64,000 bases of DNA from Ixodes scapularis (taxonomy: Eukaryota; Arthropoda; Arachnida; Ixodida; Ixodidae), in the NCBI RefSeq assembly GCF_016920785.2, contig NW_024609837.1, positions 41,533,543-41,597,542 of the forward strand, given 5' to 3'. The position numbers were made by a program, and so were the translations under genes. The notes under the pieces were generated by a model. It ran no database searches, had not been told where the DNA came from, and saw only the letters and a program-made list of their open reading frames with translations. Positions 22,011-31,991 of the stretch are shown piece by piece (positions within the stretch are counted from its first letter, which is position 1; each line of letters starts with the position of its first letter).

Positions 22011-22453
22011 CAGGGTGTCACAAAAGAAAATTTACACGGTATTTTTTACCACAAAAATAAACTAGGCATCGCCGAACGCTTATTCTCCGCCCAAAGGTAG
22101 CGCTAGAGGTCACATCCAGATGCCAAAGTTTCAGCCCGATCTGTTAACTTAATCAAAACTTATAAGAGATTTTCTGAAAATTTCAATGGGAAAATGGCGG
22201 CCGACTGAGTTTTCAAACACATGGGGCTCTATGGCACCAGAAACCGAAAACGGACAAAAATGGGCTCCATTTTCCCATTGAAATTTTCAGAAAATCACTT
22301 ATAACTTTTGATTAAGTTATCGGATCGGGCTGAAACTTTGGCATCTGGTTGTGACCTCTAGCGCTACCTTTGGGCGGAGAATGAGCGTCTGGCAATGCAT
22401 AGTTTATTTTTGTGTTAAAAAAGACCGTGTAAATTTTCTTTTGTGACACCCTG
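22011..22453. mobile_element. foldback MITE, CAGGGTGTC ends, TA flanks
   Basis: The 443-bp element is almost a complete palindrome. CAGGGTGTCACAAAAGAAAA at the left pairs with TTTTCTTTTGTGACACCCTG at the right, and arms of about 190 bp flank a 40-bp centre (ATGGGGCTCTATGGCACC). TA dinucleotides flank both ends (22009-22010, 22454-22455), as expected for Tc1/mariner-type insertion. The arms differ by few substitutions, so it is comparatively young. No transposase. Confidence 0.85.
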
Positions 22454-22455
22454 TA

Positions 22456-23335
22456 GATAAAGTTTATAAGAATATATTCCTCCTGCATTCATGTTGCTTT
22501 CCATAGTACTTCAGTTGCGTGTGATCATCGATCATAGGCACGGAGCAAAGTATAATAGATCCCTTTCAAAAGTCCATCAGCCAACATTAGTGGTACACCT
22601 TTTCTTCAGCGCGTAGCGTGTGATTGGAGCCGCGTCCTGGCCGAACGCTGACGCGGCAATCGTTTCCAATGAATGCTCAGAGTTAGTGCCCAAACAGTGG
22701 CACACTCGGACGATTGGCTCAGTACGTACTGGATGGCGCCACTTGCGCAATTTTGAAGAGGGTCCATTAAAGCTTGAGAAGCGCAGGGCGTGATCACTTG
22801 TCCCAGTCACCTTATTATTTCCACGGAGCCAATGATATTGCGGCGTTAACCGATACGAACGCCGGAAAACCATTCGCGAAGCGAGACGCGTGAACATTAT
22901 AGGCCATGCCCTGCGTTGTTTAAACGTCTGTGTGTACAACAGTGGAAACTTTGACACCCTAAGCAATCAATATGCATCTGTACTATCGCAATCGATATGA
23001 ACTGGAACGGGGCTTCGCGTGGCGCGTGGTACTCTCAGAGCAGTCTGTCACAATTTTCTGCAGACTGGGACGCACGCTGAGACCAAGACAACTCCCCTTC
23101 GACGCTTGTGACGCCACTCTACACTTCTTTGTCCGTCTGCTACTGAGAAGGCAGCTCTGGCTAAACTGTCCGGATGGACGCATGGATCGCCAGGGTTTCT
23201 CCAAGCTCCCGCTCCAACTGAGGACGGTTCACAAATACAGCTGCGACGCGCTAGATCCTATACTCGGTTCACGCCTAAGCTGAAACTGCGGCGGAAGATC
23301 CGAACGTGTTCGACTGATTAACATAAAAAACGAGC
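22456..23335. other. unassigned DNA ahead of the PLE
   Basis: Frames on both strands (22577-22966 minus, 22972-23283 plus) overlap antisense to one another and to the flanking element. None has a recognised domain. No RNA gene seen. Confidence 0.4.
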
Positions 23336-23339
23336 GTGT

Positions 23340-23535
23340 TGGTGAATACTTAAACAACCGGAAAGAATAAACACAAATTGGGGACGCAAACAGACGATAC
23401 AACTCTTTCAACTCTCAACGACATTTATTTCGTCTCCGTTCAAACGACGGCCATCGAGCAGGTTCTGGGGAGGGAGCAGAGAAGGAAAAAGGGGGGGGGG
23501 GGGGTTGAAAAGGAAGGAGGGGAAAAACTGTTTTT
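23340..23535 (-). repeat. inverted partial copy of the PLE terminal repeat
   Basis: It is the reverse complement of 26030-26228, including the G/C homopolymer, the GGAGGGAGCAGAGAAGG block and the GAACGGAGNCGAAATAAATG word. It lies directly upstream of the direct 5' terminal repeat. Such an inverted head is expected when PLE insertion ends with template switching. Confidence 0.8.
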
Positions 23536-23639
23536 TCGCGGCCAGCTGTATCGTCTGTTTGCGTCCCTAATTTGTGTTTATTCTTTCCGGTTGTTTAAGT
23601 ATTTACCAACACGCTCGTTTTTTGTGTTAATCAAGTTTT

Positions 23640-25480
23640 GTGAGCTACATGTCTTGTCCTCGTCCGAACGTCGGCCAAACAGCGTTTGATCCTAACAAAT
23701 TCTTCCAAGCCGCCTGTTTCATCTCCAAAATGAACTTTCTGCGTTTACGACTCCGAGCACTTGGGCTGTGTTTGAGAAATATCAGGCCCCATCCATCGGT
23801 CGACTTGCTTCTGGGATTCCACTCCGACAACTGGGGATCAAGCTACAGGGTTATGCAGATCTCGAGGAAGGAGATATCGCAGGAGTTGCAGCTGACGGGT
23901 AGGATCCTTCCCGGCCACATGACAGCGCTCTTCGGACCGCGATTTGGCTCACACCCGACGTACCAGTTCATCAAGCAGTCCGCTGTTCGTCTCCTGGACT
24001 CTGCTTGGATCAAGATCCTGGCTGAGCACCGCGCCTTTCATCAGGGGAATTCACCCGTTAGGCTGGTTCCTCCTGTGAACCTCTCAGACACGCAGCTTTC
24101 TCCGGACACCGTGCGTCTCCTTTCGCACGGACCCAAGTTTGCTCCTGACCTGCCTGGATCACGAGTGGATCAGCTGGACTCCGTTTTCCAAGTCGCCGCC
24201 TCCATCCCGGAACAGGACCGCCAGGACTTCGTCCGGTCTGCAGTTAGGGCCGTGTGTGCCCACCCACCTCCTCCGCCAGGCAAGCCTTTGGTGCGTGCGG
24301 CTGTAGAGGAACTCCGAAGCTCTAAGCTGAAACTACTGGAGTCGTACAAATCGGGAGTGTTTGTCATCATGGACGAGGGATGCTTTGGTGAGAAGGTGGA
24401 AGCCGCCCTGGGGAAGAACTTTATAAAGTTAAAAAGAAGACCCTCGGGATCCCTCAGGTCCGAAGCCAAAGATCTTTGCATGAGTTTAAACCTGCCCTCC
24501 CTGAGGAACGCGATCGCCTCTCCAGCTAAACAGTATCTCACTGCGTTCTTCTCGGCCAAGACACAAAAACCCGTTGTCCCGCTTCGCAGCAGTATTTCCG
24601 AAAACAAATGCTGGCAGAAGAACTTGGCCACTTTCCTCCTCGGAAACTTGTCGTCCATGACACTCTCCCAGCCTTTCCGTGTTAGTAACTCCACTGAGGT
24701 GATAGCCCAACTTGAGACCCTGCATGACTCTTCTATGTTTTCTTTAGACATAGAGGACATGTTCTACAGTCTAGACAACAAGTTTCTACTCGAGTCCGTG
24801 AACAACGCCATTCACGAACACGGAGCCTGCAAATTTCAGAATTCGTCGGGAATGCCTGTTGGCGATTTCATTTCTCCCCTTGAGTTGTACCTTCGCTCGA
24901 CACTGGTGGAGTACGAGGGAAGCGTTTACACCCAGAGGACAGGCGTATGCATAGGCTCCTGTATGGCCCCTGTGCTGAGCGAGATTTTCCTGATATATGT
25001 GGACCGGGATATTAGAAGCCGAATGGAGAAGACCGCGCCGGAGAACCGGGGCTTCCGGTATGTAAATGATTATCTGATCGTGCACCCGAAGCAGACCTCT
25101 CCCGAGTCTGTCATTGAGGCCTTCAGTTTGGGGCTTACCGGACTCTCCTTTAAGAGAGAAGACCCGTTTTAAGACGGTCGTCAATACTTGTACCTGCGCC
25201 TGAAGATGCGCTCTGATGGCATATGCTGGGAGTTTAGACAGCGCACACAAAAGCCGGTCCTGCCCCTCACGAGTGCCCACTCCAAAGCAGTTAAACGGGG
25301 CCTCGTGAAATCACTCCTAAAATCCTCTGGAACCAGGTCGTGCCCCCATCTCTCCGCGCACAGCGTGCTTCTACAGACAGAGAGGCTAAAGAGGGCAGGG
25401 TACCCTGAAGACTTAGTGGCAAATATTCTAAAGACGCTGATCACCGCCTCCCGGGCACCGCCCAGCCGCTCCTGTTCCTC
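23640..25480 (+). pseudogene. PLE reverse transcriptase, YVND active site and one internal stop
   Basis: The 510-codon frame carries PLE RT motifs in order: LSHGPKFAPD near residue 161, SGVFVIMDEGCF before the fingers, motif A FSLDIEDMFYSL near 366, motif B TGVCIGSCMAP near 435, and motif C FRYVNDYLIV near 474. In motif C the first catalytic aspartate is Asn (codon AAT at 25065-25067), one transition from the usual YVDD, so polymerase activity should be lost. A TAA at 25170-25172 stops the frame. The same frame then continues DGRQYLYLRLKMRSD through the thumb region to about 25480. The start at 23640 is the first in-frame start after the terminal repeat. The protein would reverse-transcribe the element RNA at the target site. 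Confidence 0.85.
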
Positions 25481-25485
25481 GCAAA

Positions 25486-25980
25486 AAAACGTTTTGCAGT
25501 TATCCCCTACTCGCACAGCACCGCACATCGCCTCAAGGGACTCGCCTCTCGCTTCGAGGTAGGGGTAGTGTTTGGCTGCAAGCAAAAGCTTCAACAAATG
25601 TGCGGAATGGTGAATACCCCGCCCTCCGCGACTCAATGCAACAAGAAGCACGGACAGCAGTTTGTTAAGTGCAGGAAGGAGGTGGTTTATGCCATCCCTT
25701 TTTCGTGTGGCAGGGAGTATATAGGGCAGACCGGGAGGTGCCTAAATGACCGCCTGAGGGAACACTCGCGGGAGGTGAGCGAACCCCCCGACGACTCCAT
25801 GCACCCAATAATTGTACACCGTATGACGTGCGACGGTTGTTCGCCCAGATACGAAGGTACGCGCGGGAGGACACCGGCAGAGATCTGGCAGGGAAGTCGC
25901 CGAATCGTACGCCATCAAGAGCTCGGTCACTAACGTCGCCTCGGCCTCTCTGGCCCTTTTTGACAGGGAGATGAAATTCC
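25486..25980 (+). pseudogene. PLE GIY-YIG endonuclease, two frame shifts
   Basis: After a shift near 25480 the connector reads FAVIPYSHSTAHRLKGLASR. The endonuclease follows: VVYAIPFSCGREYIGQTGRC then NDRLREH, holding the GIY-YIG tyrosine and glycine pair and the arginine helix. Near 25890 another shift interrupts. The true C-terminus, SVTNVASASLALFDREMKFL, lies in a different frame just beyond. The endonuclease would cut the genome for primed reverse transcription, but the broken frame prevents this. Confidence 0.8.
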
Positions 25981-26029
25981 TCCGTCCTGAACTGGGCGGA
26001 AGGGACCAGAGACCTTGAGGGAAGGACGC

Positions 26030-26228
26030 GAATAACCCGTTTTTTCCCCTCCCCCTTTTTCAACCCCCCCCCCCCCCCTTTTTTTTTCCTTCTCTGCTCC
26101 CTCCCCAGAACCTGCTCGACGGCCGTCGTTTGAACGGAGTCGAAATAAATGTCGTTGAGAGTTGAAAGAGTTGTATCGTCTGTTTGCGTCCCGAATTTGT
26201 GTTTATTCTTTCCGGTTGTTTAAGTGTT
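26030..26228 (+). repeat. PLE 3' terminal repeat
   Basis: It holds a C run, the GCTCGACGGCCGTCG word, an AATAAA polyadenylation-like hexamer in GAAATAAATG, and the terminal word GTATCGTCTGTTTGCGTCCC followed by TTCTTTCCGGTTGTTTAAG. The same terminal word begins the coding side at 23551 and appears inverted at 23345-23403. Confidence 0.8.
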
Positions 26229-26642
26229 CGACTGGTCACACGACGATTCTTCGCCCCACGGTGACACTCTCGCCCACGTCCTCGAGCCGACAGCTGGGTT
26301 AAGTGATAAAAGAAGAGGGTTGATTGATTCGGCGAGAGTGTAGCTCCCACCGCAGTCATAGCATAAAGGGTATTCACACGGAACAGAAATCCGTCCCTTC
26401 GCTCCTCGGGGTACGCATCGTGTGGTAACAACGTTACGCTTTTTCACGAAGCCGCGCTGGCATGGACTTTCCAGAGGGATGGGGGAACTTTTGCTCCGGC
26501 TGCAGAAACACTCCCCGTATTGGCGTGGGATGTCTTTGCAATGGTATGTGTTCGCGGCTCTGGCAACTTTACAGATTTTGCTGAACGAGATACCGGCGGT
26601 GGCGTCAGGATCGCCTAACATGAGGCTTGTGCTGTTGGGCAT
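26220..26642 (-). CDS. 140-codon cysteine-rich ORF, unrecognised
   Basis: From ATG at 26642 the minus frame contains about ten cysteines, including ICKVARAANTYHCKD, ECFCSR, PCQRGF and PLCYDCGG. This spacing suggests a disulfide-rich secreted module, which is common in tick saliva genes, yet no signal peptide precedes it. It could be one exon of a longer gene or a chance frame. Its last codons run into the PLE border at 26228, so any natural 3' end has been replaced by the PLE. No family is recognised. Confidence 0.25.
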   Translation of the reverse strand: MPNSTSLMLGDPDATAGISFSKICKVARAANTYHCKDIPRQYGECFCSRSKSSPIPLESPCQRGFVKKRNVVTTRCVPRGAKGRISVPCEYPLCYDCGGSYTLAESINPLLLSLNPAVGSRTWARVSPWGEESSCDQSNT

Positions 26643-28020
26643 ATCGTCCGATGCACCCGAAAGAGTCTTCGATAGTCATCTATGCCGTCCTTAAGCCGCT
26701 CGTTGTACAACCGGTTTTTGATTTAACGCCCTTCGCGTGGCATCCACCCGTTCAAAAAGCATCTTTCTTTTAGCATGAAGCAGTTCGTCGTCTTCCGAAT
26801 CTAACAGCGCTGCTGCCGTAATCGAGTATCGCCGTTTTATGAACGTCCCAATTTTTCTACTCTTGTCAGAGCGCACCGAGCCCTATTGTCGACGACCGTT
26901 AAATGCCTTGATAACACTGACGTCCCTGTCGGCTTCCCGCCGTTCGCGTGAATGCTATAGAGTCGTGGAGGGAATCCCGCTGGTTCTGCCGCTCACCGAC
27001 GTCAGGCATATCTCTCCCCGAAAGCTTCTCTCGTGGGAATACCCTCTCATGGGTGTGCAGCTTGAGCAGGCCTTTCATGTGGTTCATTCACAGGTAGACC
27101 TTCATCCTTATAGGCGTGAATTATATGATCCACAGTCACTATCGACCTTTTTATACTATTGCCCTTTGTCAATTATCTTCAATGCTCAGATGCCTAACGC
27201 ACTCTTATCGCCACTCTTGAAGTTTTTTTTAATATGTCTTTGTGTTCATGGTTAAACAAAGAGACACTTCTGTTTGAGCAACTCTACTGTGGTGTGATTA
27301 TTGCTTGATCAGAAGTCGACGCGCTGCAGAATTTGTTTCTAGAACGTTTACGAGAGATTTATGTTCTGTCTTGTATTGGTTTTACGGTTCGACTAAGCGG
27401 AGGGATGTCGCATGCACATCCTCACTAGCAGACTACACGAAAAAGCACTGTACCGCAACGAGAGCGAGAAAGCAGTTGTCTTGGCGTCGACATGTATCAA
27501 CGTCAACAAAAAAAAAAAAAAAGAAGAAAAAAGAAGCGCGCGATTGTTGATTTTGGTAGTTCCAAACGCCGCGCGGAGTGGTGGTTCAGTTCATATAAAC
27601 CGCGGTAGAAGTCATAGCCTTCTCTATACTCACAAAGCCTGGCAGTTTGACGACGGAGCCATAGAGTGCCCGGTCGCAGATTTGGGGCGGGAGGATCTGG
27701 TAGCACAGAGCATTTCTCGGAGAACCTGGACGTCAGCGCACAGCCTTTGCAGCGGCGAGGACCCGAAACATGGTTTTCAAGCCCGACGAGAAAAAAAGCA
27801 GTAACGCGAGGAACGCCAGCGGACATTTCATCGCTCGGGACAAGTGTGTTTCGGCGTCTCGCCGCAGCGGGGCGCCCATCACGCGGCTCTCATCTCATCC
27901 GTTGTCTGCCGCTCTACCTTTTCAATTTCGGCGGCCGCTTCTCGTAGCGAACTGCCAGGCTATGTCAATATAGAGGAAGCTATGGTACAGTATAACACAT
28001 GCCTGCCACTGCATGACACA
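26643..28020. other. unassigned DNA with small minus frames
   Basis: Minus frames at 26691-26876 (basic, with SEDDELLHAKRKMLFERV) and 26899-27087, and plus frames at 26839-27255 and 27412-27947, have no recognised domain. An A-rich run lies at 27507-27535. No terminator-like or polyadenylation signal clearly linked to the hydrolase gene was found within 100 bp of its stop. Confidence 0.35.
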
Positions 28021-28024
28021 AAAA

Positions 28025-29009
28025 TCAGGTACACAAGAACTCGTTCACAATGCGCGCCACGGCATTCGGCTTCGTCCAATGAATGCCTTTCTCTCCAGAA
28101 ATAACAACGTAACTAAACCTAGAGCACTGCTCGGCGCCTACACAGCGAATAAGAGCTTCAACAGCATCCATATTGGGGCACCCAGCCTTTTCCACGAGTT
28201 CAGCATCCCTTCGCAGCACGAGCATGCTGTTTTGAAATCTTGGCAGAACTTTGTCGAAGACGCCAGGGTATAACACCTGCGTTTCAGCACAGCCGATCCT
28301 ACGATCAGCGTTGAAGATATAGCGCCCGTCGCCAAGTGAGGAACATCCCCTAACCATCATGAACCTGGCTGATTTCGAGCTGATACCCCTAGAAGCCATC
28401 TTCCGCAGAACGTCCACTTTGGTGTAACAGGGCCTCAAGGAGGTATCAGTGTTTTTCATATTGTGTTGCGCTGGATCACGAGCGCTAGAGGGAGCCGCTG
28501 GGAAGGTACCTTCCAAAGACACCAGTCTAGGGACCCTTTCAGGCTGCAGGGAACCCAAAAAGTAGCCGACACCAGCACCCATACCATGACCCACGATGGC
28601 GTAGGTGTCCCATTTAAGGTAGTCCACCGCTCTTAACACGTCTTCCACGTAACGATCTCGACTGTAGTTGGATCCAGGTGGGAGGTGGGATGACAATCCG
28701 TGCCCTATAAGGTCCAGTGACACTATCCTAAATTCGGGTTTGAGGAAGGCTACCAGGGGCTCGAAACTGGCGGCGTTGTCAAACCAGTCGTGGAGGGCGA
28801 GTACGGGTTGGCCATGGTCCGGTCCCCACTGTTTCGCTGCTAGATGGCCGTAGGGAAGCGGTATGATCACATCACGTACTGGTCTTTCTTTTTGTAGTGA
28901 CGTTGATGACGCTCCCCTGGACAGGACGTGCCTCCATTTTTTCGTGCTTCTGGTCCAAGGGAGCAAAATGTAGTTCCGCTTCGCGAAGAGTCTTGGAGGC
29001 CCGGCCAAC
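28025..29009 (-). CDS. SERHL/kraken-like alpha/beta hydrolase, terminal exon, Ser nucleophile replaced by Gly
   Basis: About 326 codons on the minus strand match the serine-hydrolase-like (SERHL/kraken) branch of alpha/beta hydrolases. They include IPLPYGHLAAKQWGPDHGQP, PVLALHDWFDNAASFEPLV, VSLDLIGHGLSSHLPPGSN, VDYLKWDTYAIVGHGMGAGV near residue 130-145, and a late GIHWTKPNAVARIVNEFL carrying the usual His. The family elbow G-H-S-x-G reads G-H-G-M-G: codon GGT replaces Ser. The oxyanion HG is also HD. No ATG opens the frame, an in-frame TAA lies just upstream, and an AG acceptor after a pyrimidine-rich stretch (29010-29011) fits a 3' terminal exon. Earlier exons were not found. It may be an inactive paralogue or a pseudoenzyme. 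Confidence 0.8.
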
Positions 29010-29321
29010 CTTTAAGACAATGGAGAAACCAAACACTGTGAATATAAATGCAAAAAAAAAAAGAAAAAGAACCACTACTACACGCAGCATGAAATGGTCG
29101 TATGTACATTCATGTAGATTGTGATTGAATGTTTTACTCTTCGTGCAAACACACGACGAGATTAAGACTTTCAATACGTGATACGCCCGACTTTCACATA
29201 TTGTAGTTTATCTAACTGGTCATCGAAAGTAACAAGTGAACCTAATATTTCACCGAGCTTTACATATTCCGGAACGATTGACGTACGTCCTCGTATAGGC
29301 GACTTATCTAAAGGTCTAGGT
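29010..29321. other. presumed intron upstream of the hydrolase exon
   Basis: No preceding exon with a matching minus-strand donor was recognised. An A/AG-rich stretch lies at about 29052-29072. Confidence 0.4.
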
Positions 29322-29926
29322 CAGCGGTCCCCAATTTTTCGGACTAAGTGCCCAATTGCGCACTTAAGCAAACTCGAGGGCCAGAACATAGTTAAAACAA
29401 TATAAACAAGAAAATAAAAAATAAATAAGTCTAGATTTCTAGGAGTAATATGTTGCTAGATATGACATTATAAAATAATTGTGACATAGAGAACTCGCAG
29501 GCATAAATCAAAGCACATAGGAACGGACATATTAAGACGGGGCAGAAGAATAACGAGATTATAGATCTCCTGATGAAACTATGCAAGGGTCATTATGACA
29601 CACGACACTGGGCCCGATATTCATGAGAACGTTAAGAAATGCTCTCATAGTTACGGAGACGTTAAGCAGGGAACTACGAATATTAATGATGCCAATGAGA
29701 ATGTAAAATAAATGTTATGGCGAAAGATCCGACCCTTTGGGGCACTTTTTTTTTTATTCTTTATGATATCTTCGTTAACACGTTTAATGCATCTTGCGGT
29801 GCCATTTTTTTTTTCGCGTGATTATATGTGGCGTCTGTAGCAGCTGGCCTCGGGCCGGGCACGTGGAAATATCACGTAAATTCGGGGGCCGGATCTGGCC
29901 CGCGGGCCTGGATTTGGAGGCCCCTG
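29322..29926. mobile_element. hAT-type non-autonomous element, 605 bp
   Basis: The left end CAGCGGTCCCCAA and the complement of the right end (CAGGGGCCTCCAA) form the TIRs. Near both ends lies GGGCC/GGCCC-rich DNA (GGATCTGGCCCGCGGGCC at 29890-29908), also seen at the end of the MITE at 7214. The flanks GTCTAGGT and CTCTAAAC share the central TCTA only, so the duplication is decayed. No transposase remains. Confidence 0.7.
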
Positions 29927-30526
29927 CTCTAAACTGAAGCTACGATTGTGAAAACAGGTATAAGGTGCTTGACTTTGGGATTCACTACAATGTGGAATCT
30001 GTTCTTACAGAGGAATGTGCAACATGGCCATGATGATGATGACGATGACACCAGTATTTATAATTGGCAACCTTTCACAGGTAAGTAATAATTGTCCTTT
30101 ATGTCTGTCTATGACGAGCCTTTATTGCGAAGCAGTGGAGTGTTGTGTTGCGGAACATGTAATAATATGACTAGATCAGAATACCTCGATTTATTGAAAA
30201 TAATGCATCTTCGAAAAAAAAAAAAACATTAAACAATTTGCTGTTGCAATTGATACAACCACAACAAATTTCTCATAACGTGTCATTGATTGTAGTGCCG
30301 ACGATGACGCAATAATATGTTTGAAATTTCATCTTTTTCGTATGTATACATCTCGAAGGCCTCCAATCGCGTTACATCTTCAAATTATATTATCTGAGCT
30401 GGAGAATAAAACACAAAATTCTAAGTTTAATTCAAATATATTTATCAATCTCAAATGGTCGAAATTTTGGTGCCATCTTTTGAGATTTGTTAGGGTAGTA
30501 GTATACTTTCCGCCAAACCTCCCTAG
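29927..30526. other. unassigned AT-rich DNA
   Basis: It includes a short GATGATGATGAC repeat near 30031. The 86-codon plus frame at 30321-30581 ends in the hairpin that follows and has no recognised domain. Confidence 0.4.
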
Positions 30527-30583
30527 AACTAGGAGGATGCTGGGAACGCAGGTTCACCCTGCGTTCCCAGCATCCTCGTAGTT
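30527..30583. repeat. hairpin, arms about 26 bp
   Basis: GGATGCTGGGAACGCAGG at left pairs with CCTGCGTTCCCAGCATCC at right, with almost no loop. No target duplication was checked successfully. It sits 40 bp upstream of the PLE fragment. Confidence 0.75.
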
Positions 30584-30619
30584 TCGGTGGTCATCTTGCT
30601 GAGCACGATAAACGATGGG

Positions 30620-30975
30620 GGTGTAAATCGCTCTTGAATATGACGAAGTTCTTAAAGAAAGCAAAGGACAAGACAGAGAGGGAAATTAAAGAGGCGTTTT
30701 TTTATCAAAAAAGCGGGAGACAAGTGGCGTCAGCATGCCGTCGGTGTGTCTCATTGACAAAGAATTATTTTTTCTTGATGGTTTATCTGACGAAAGGCGC
30801 GTGATATGCATATAATCTTAATGTATAACTATTTTTTTTTGTGTTTTGGGGTTTTTTATGTTCGCTGGCGATGGTATATATTTGTTGGTTGATGATGAAA
30901 TAAACTTAGTTGGAAGTAAGCGCCAGTCCTGTTGTACGTGTGCCTTCTTTGTTGTCCTTGTCAAGTTTGCGCTAT
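30620..30975 (+). mobile_element. PLE 3' end fragment
   Basis: After one frame break, the plus strand reads KAKDKTEREIKEAFFYQKSG then VSMPSVCLIDKELFFLDGLS, the conserved C-terminal end of PLE GIY-YIG proteins (a CVSxPSxxLxDKExxFL motif). A non-coding tail with AAATAAAC and GTTGGAAGTAAGCGCC follows. RT and most of the endonuclease are missing, so it is a 5'-truncated insertion. Confidence 0.7.
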
Positions 30976-31169
30976 TTTAATCATGTCTAGGTTCACCCGA
31001 TGCACGCGTTTGCCTTGTTACTATAAAATACTGAAGTAACAATTTGGTAGCGGCCTTTATCTCTAAAGTACTACAATTCATTGAATGTAGTATTCAAGGA
31101 GCGATCGTTTAAGATAATTGAGACGTTACGGAGAGCGAAGAAGAGCTTTTATTTTTTATCTATTTCCCC

Positions 31170-31545
31170 GTTACCTCGAGGGGGAAAATGGGTGCAGAGA
31201 TCACGTGGTGTCGATTTCTCCGATAAATGTAGCGTGTAGGCTCGATTGGTGCAAAGGAGACCGGACGTCAATTTCGCCGCTAAGCTTCCCGTGCAACTGA
31301 AGGCGTTTCTGTCACGTGACATCAATTTCCACGCCAAAACTAGCGGTGGAACACAATTGGTGTAGAGATCGCGTGACGTAAAGTCGCGTTGAGTCATTTT
31401 TTGCGGGTAAACTGAATTGGTATACAGGTCACGTGACATATATTTGCCCACTAACTTTTTCGGGGACAGTGAATTGATGTATAGGTAACGTGACCTCAGG
31501 TCACGCTAAGTAAATTTTGGCGCTAAATTTAGCGGGAAATGCTCG
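31170..31545. repeat. minisatellite, period about 58 bp, five to six units
   Basis: Each unit holds a CACGTGAC-type word (31203, 31313, 31429; weaker versions near 31262, 31369, 31487), a TCAATTTC-type word, a CGCTAA or CCACTAA word, and GAATTGGTGTA. Spacing between CACGTG positions averages about 58 bp. The 100-codon minus ORF at 31149-31451 is repeat reading (SRDLYTN repeated) and not a gene. Several units contain a perfect E-box CACGTG. Confidence 0.75.
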
Positions 31546-31960
31546 GACGGACGGACAAAATCTTAGAACTGGGCTGTTTTGCTAAAGAAAAAAAAAAATT
31601 TGATGCTTCCATAGCGATGATGAAACATTGATCAACGCACGTGCAAAATTACACTCGTTTTTTTTTTGTTTTTTTTTTAGAACAGTTATATGTTGCATAG
31701 CTTTGTAGACTCGGAACCAATTCAGACAAGATAAACGAACCAAACCGCATTCGCGTCCATTCAATTTCATAGCTTAATTAAACGACATAGGGCTTAGCGA
31801 GTATCGAGCGGTTTACTATTGCTCCGAAGCGAATGAGATCGAGGCAGACGAAATAAGAGGACTAACGTTAACGGTATCAAGCAGTGTCGTCAAACAACTG
31901 ATTCTCATTCTTTGTCAAAATTTTTAAGATAATAAACGGCTCATTGTATCTGCACTCGAT
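31546..31960. other. unassigned non-coding DNA
   Basis: A and T runs lie at 31587-31600 and 31658-31678. Nothing else recognised. Confidence 0.4.
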
Positions 31961-31965
31961 CTGCT

Positions 31966-31980
31966 GCCCGCCATATTTGA
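31966..31980 (+). promoter_or_regulatory. YY1-like element ahead of candidate first exon
   Basis: GCCCGCCATATTTGAC fits the YY1 consensus (CGCCATNTT) and lies 15-25 bp upstream of the ATG at 31992, a position frequent for TATA-less metazoan genes. Motif match only; no function is shown. Confidence 0.35.
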
Positions 31981-31991
31981 CTAAGCCGCAG

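Larger units (their letters stand above)
23340..26228 (+). mobile_element. nearly full-length Penelope-like element with inverted terminal arm
   Basis: A plus-strand PLE with an RT domain followed by a GIY-YIG endonuclease, flanked by a terminal sequence present three times. The word GTATCGTCTGTTTGCGTCCC and following bases occur directly at 23551 and 26174 and inverted at about 23345-23403. The block 23340-23535 is the reverse complement of 26030-26228, over nearly 195 bp. Direct repeats plus an inverted partial copy at one end are a known feature of PLE insertions. The coding region is broken by at least one stop and two frame shifts. Confidence 0.85.

Noticed and set aside
24170..24760. 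196-codon minus-strand ORF
   Set aside because: It is the antisense shadow of the PLE reverse transcriptase.
26110..26165. Hammerhead ribozyme in the PLE terminal repeat
   Set aside because: GAAATAAATGTC could be the second half of a hammerhead core as seen in some PLE repeats, but no CTGANGA box lies at the required distance. An AATAAA signal explains the word more simply.
28025..29009. Processed retrocopy of the hydrolase gene
   Set aside because: There is no A tail after the stop on the minus strand and no flanking duplication, while a splice acceptor and an upstream in-frame stop fit a genuine terminal exon.
31149..31451. Repetitive minus-strand protein (SRDLYTN repeats)
   Set aside because: It is the translation of the 58-bp minisatellite; unit lengths that are not multiples of three break the frame elsewhere.
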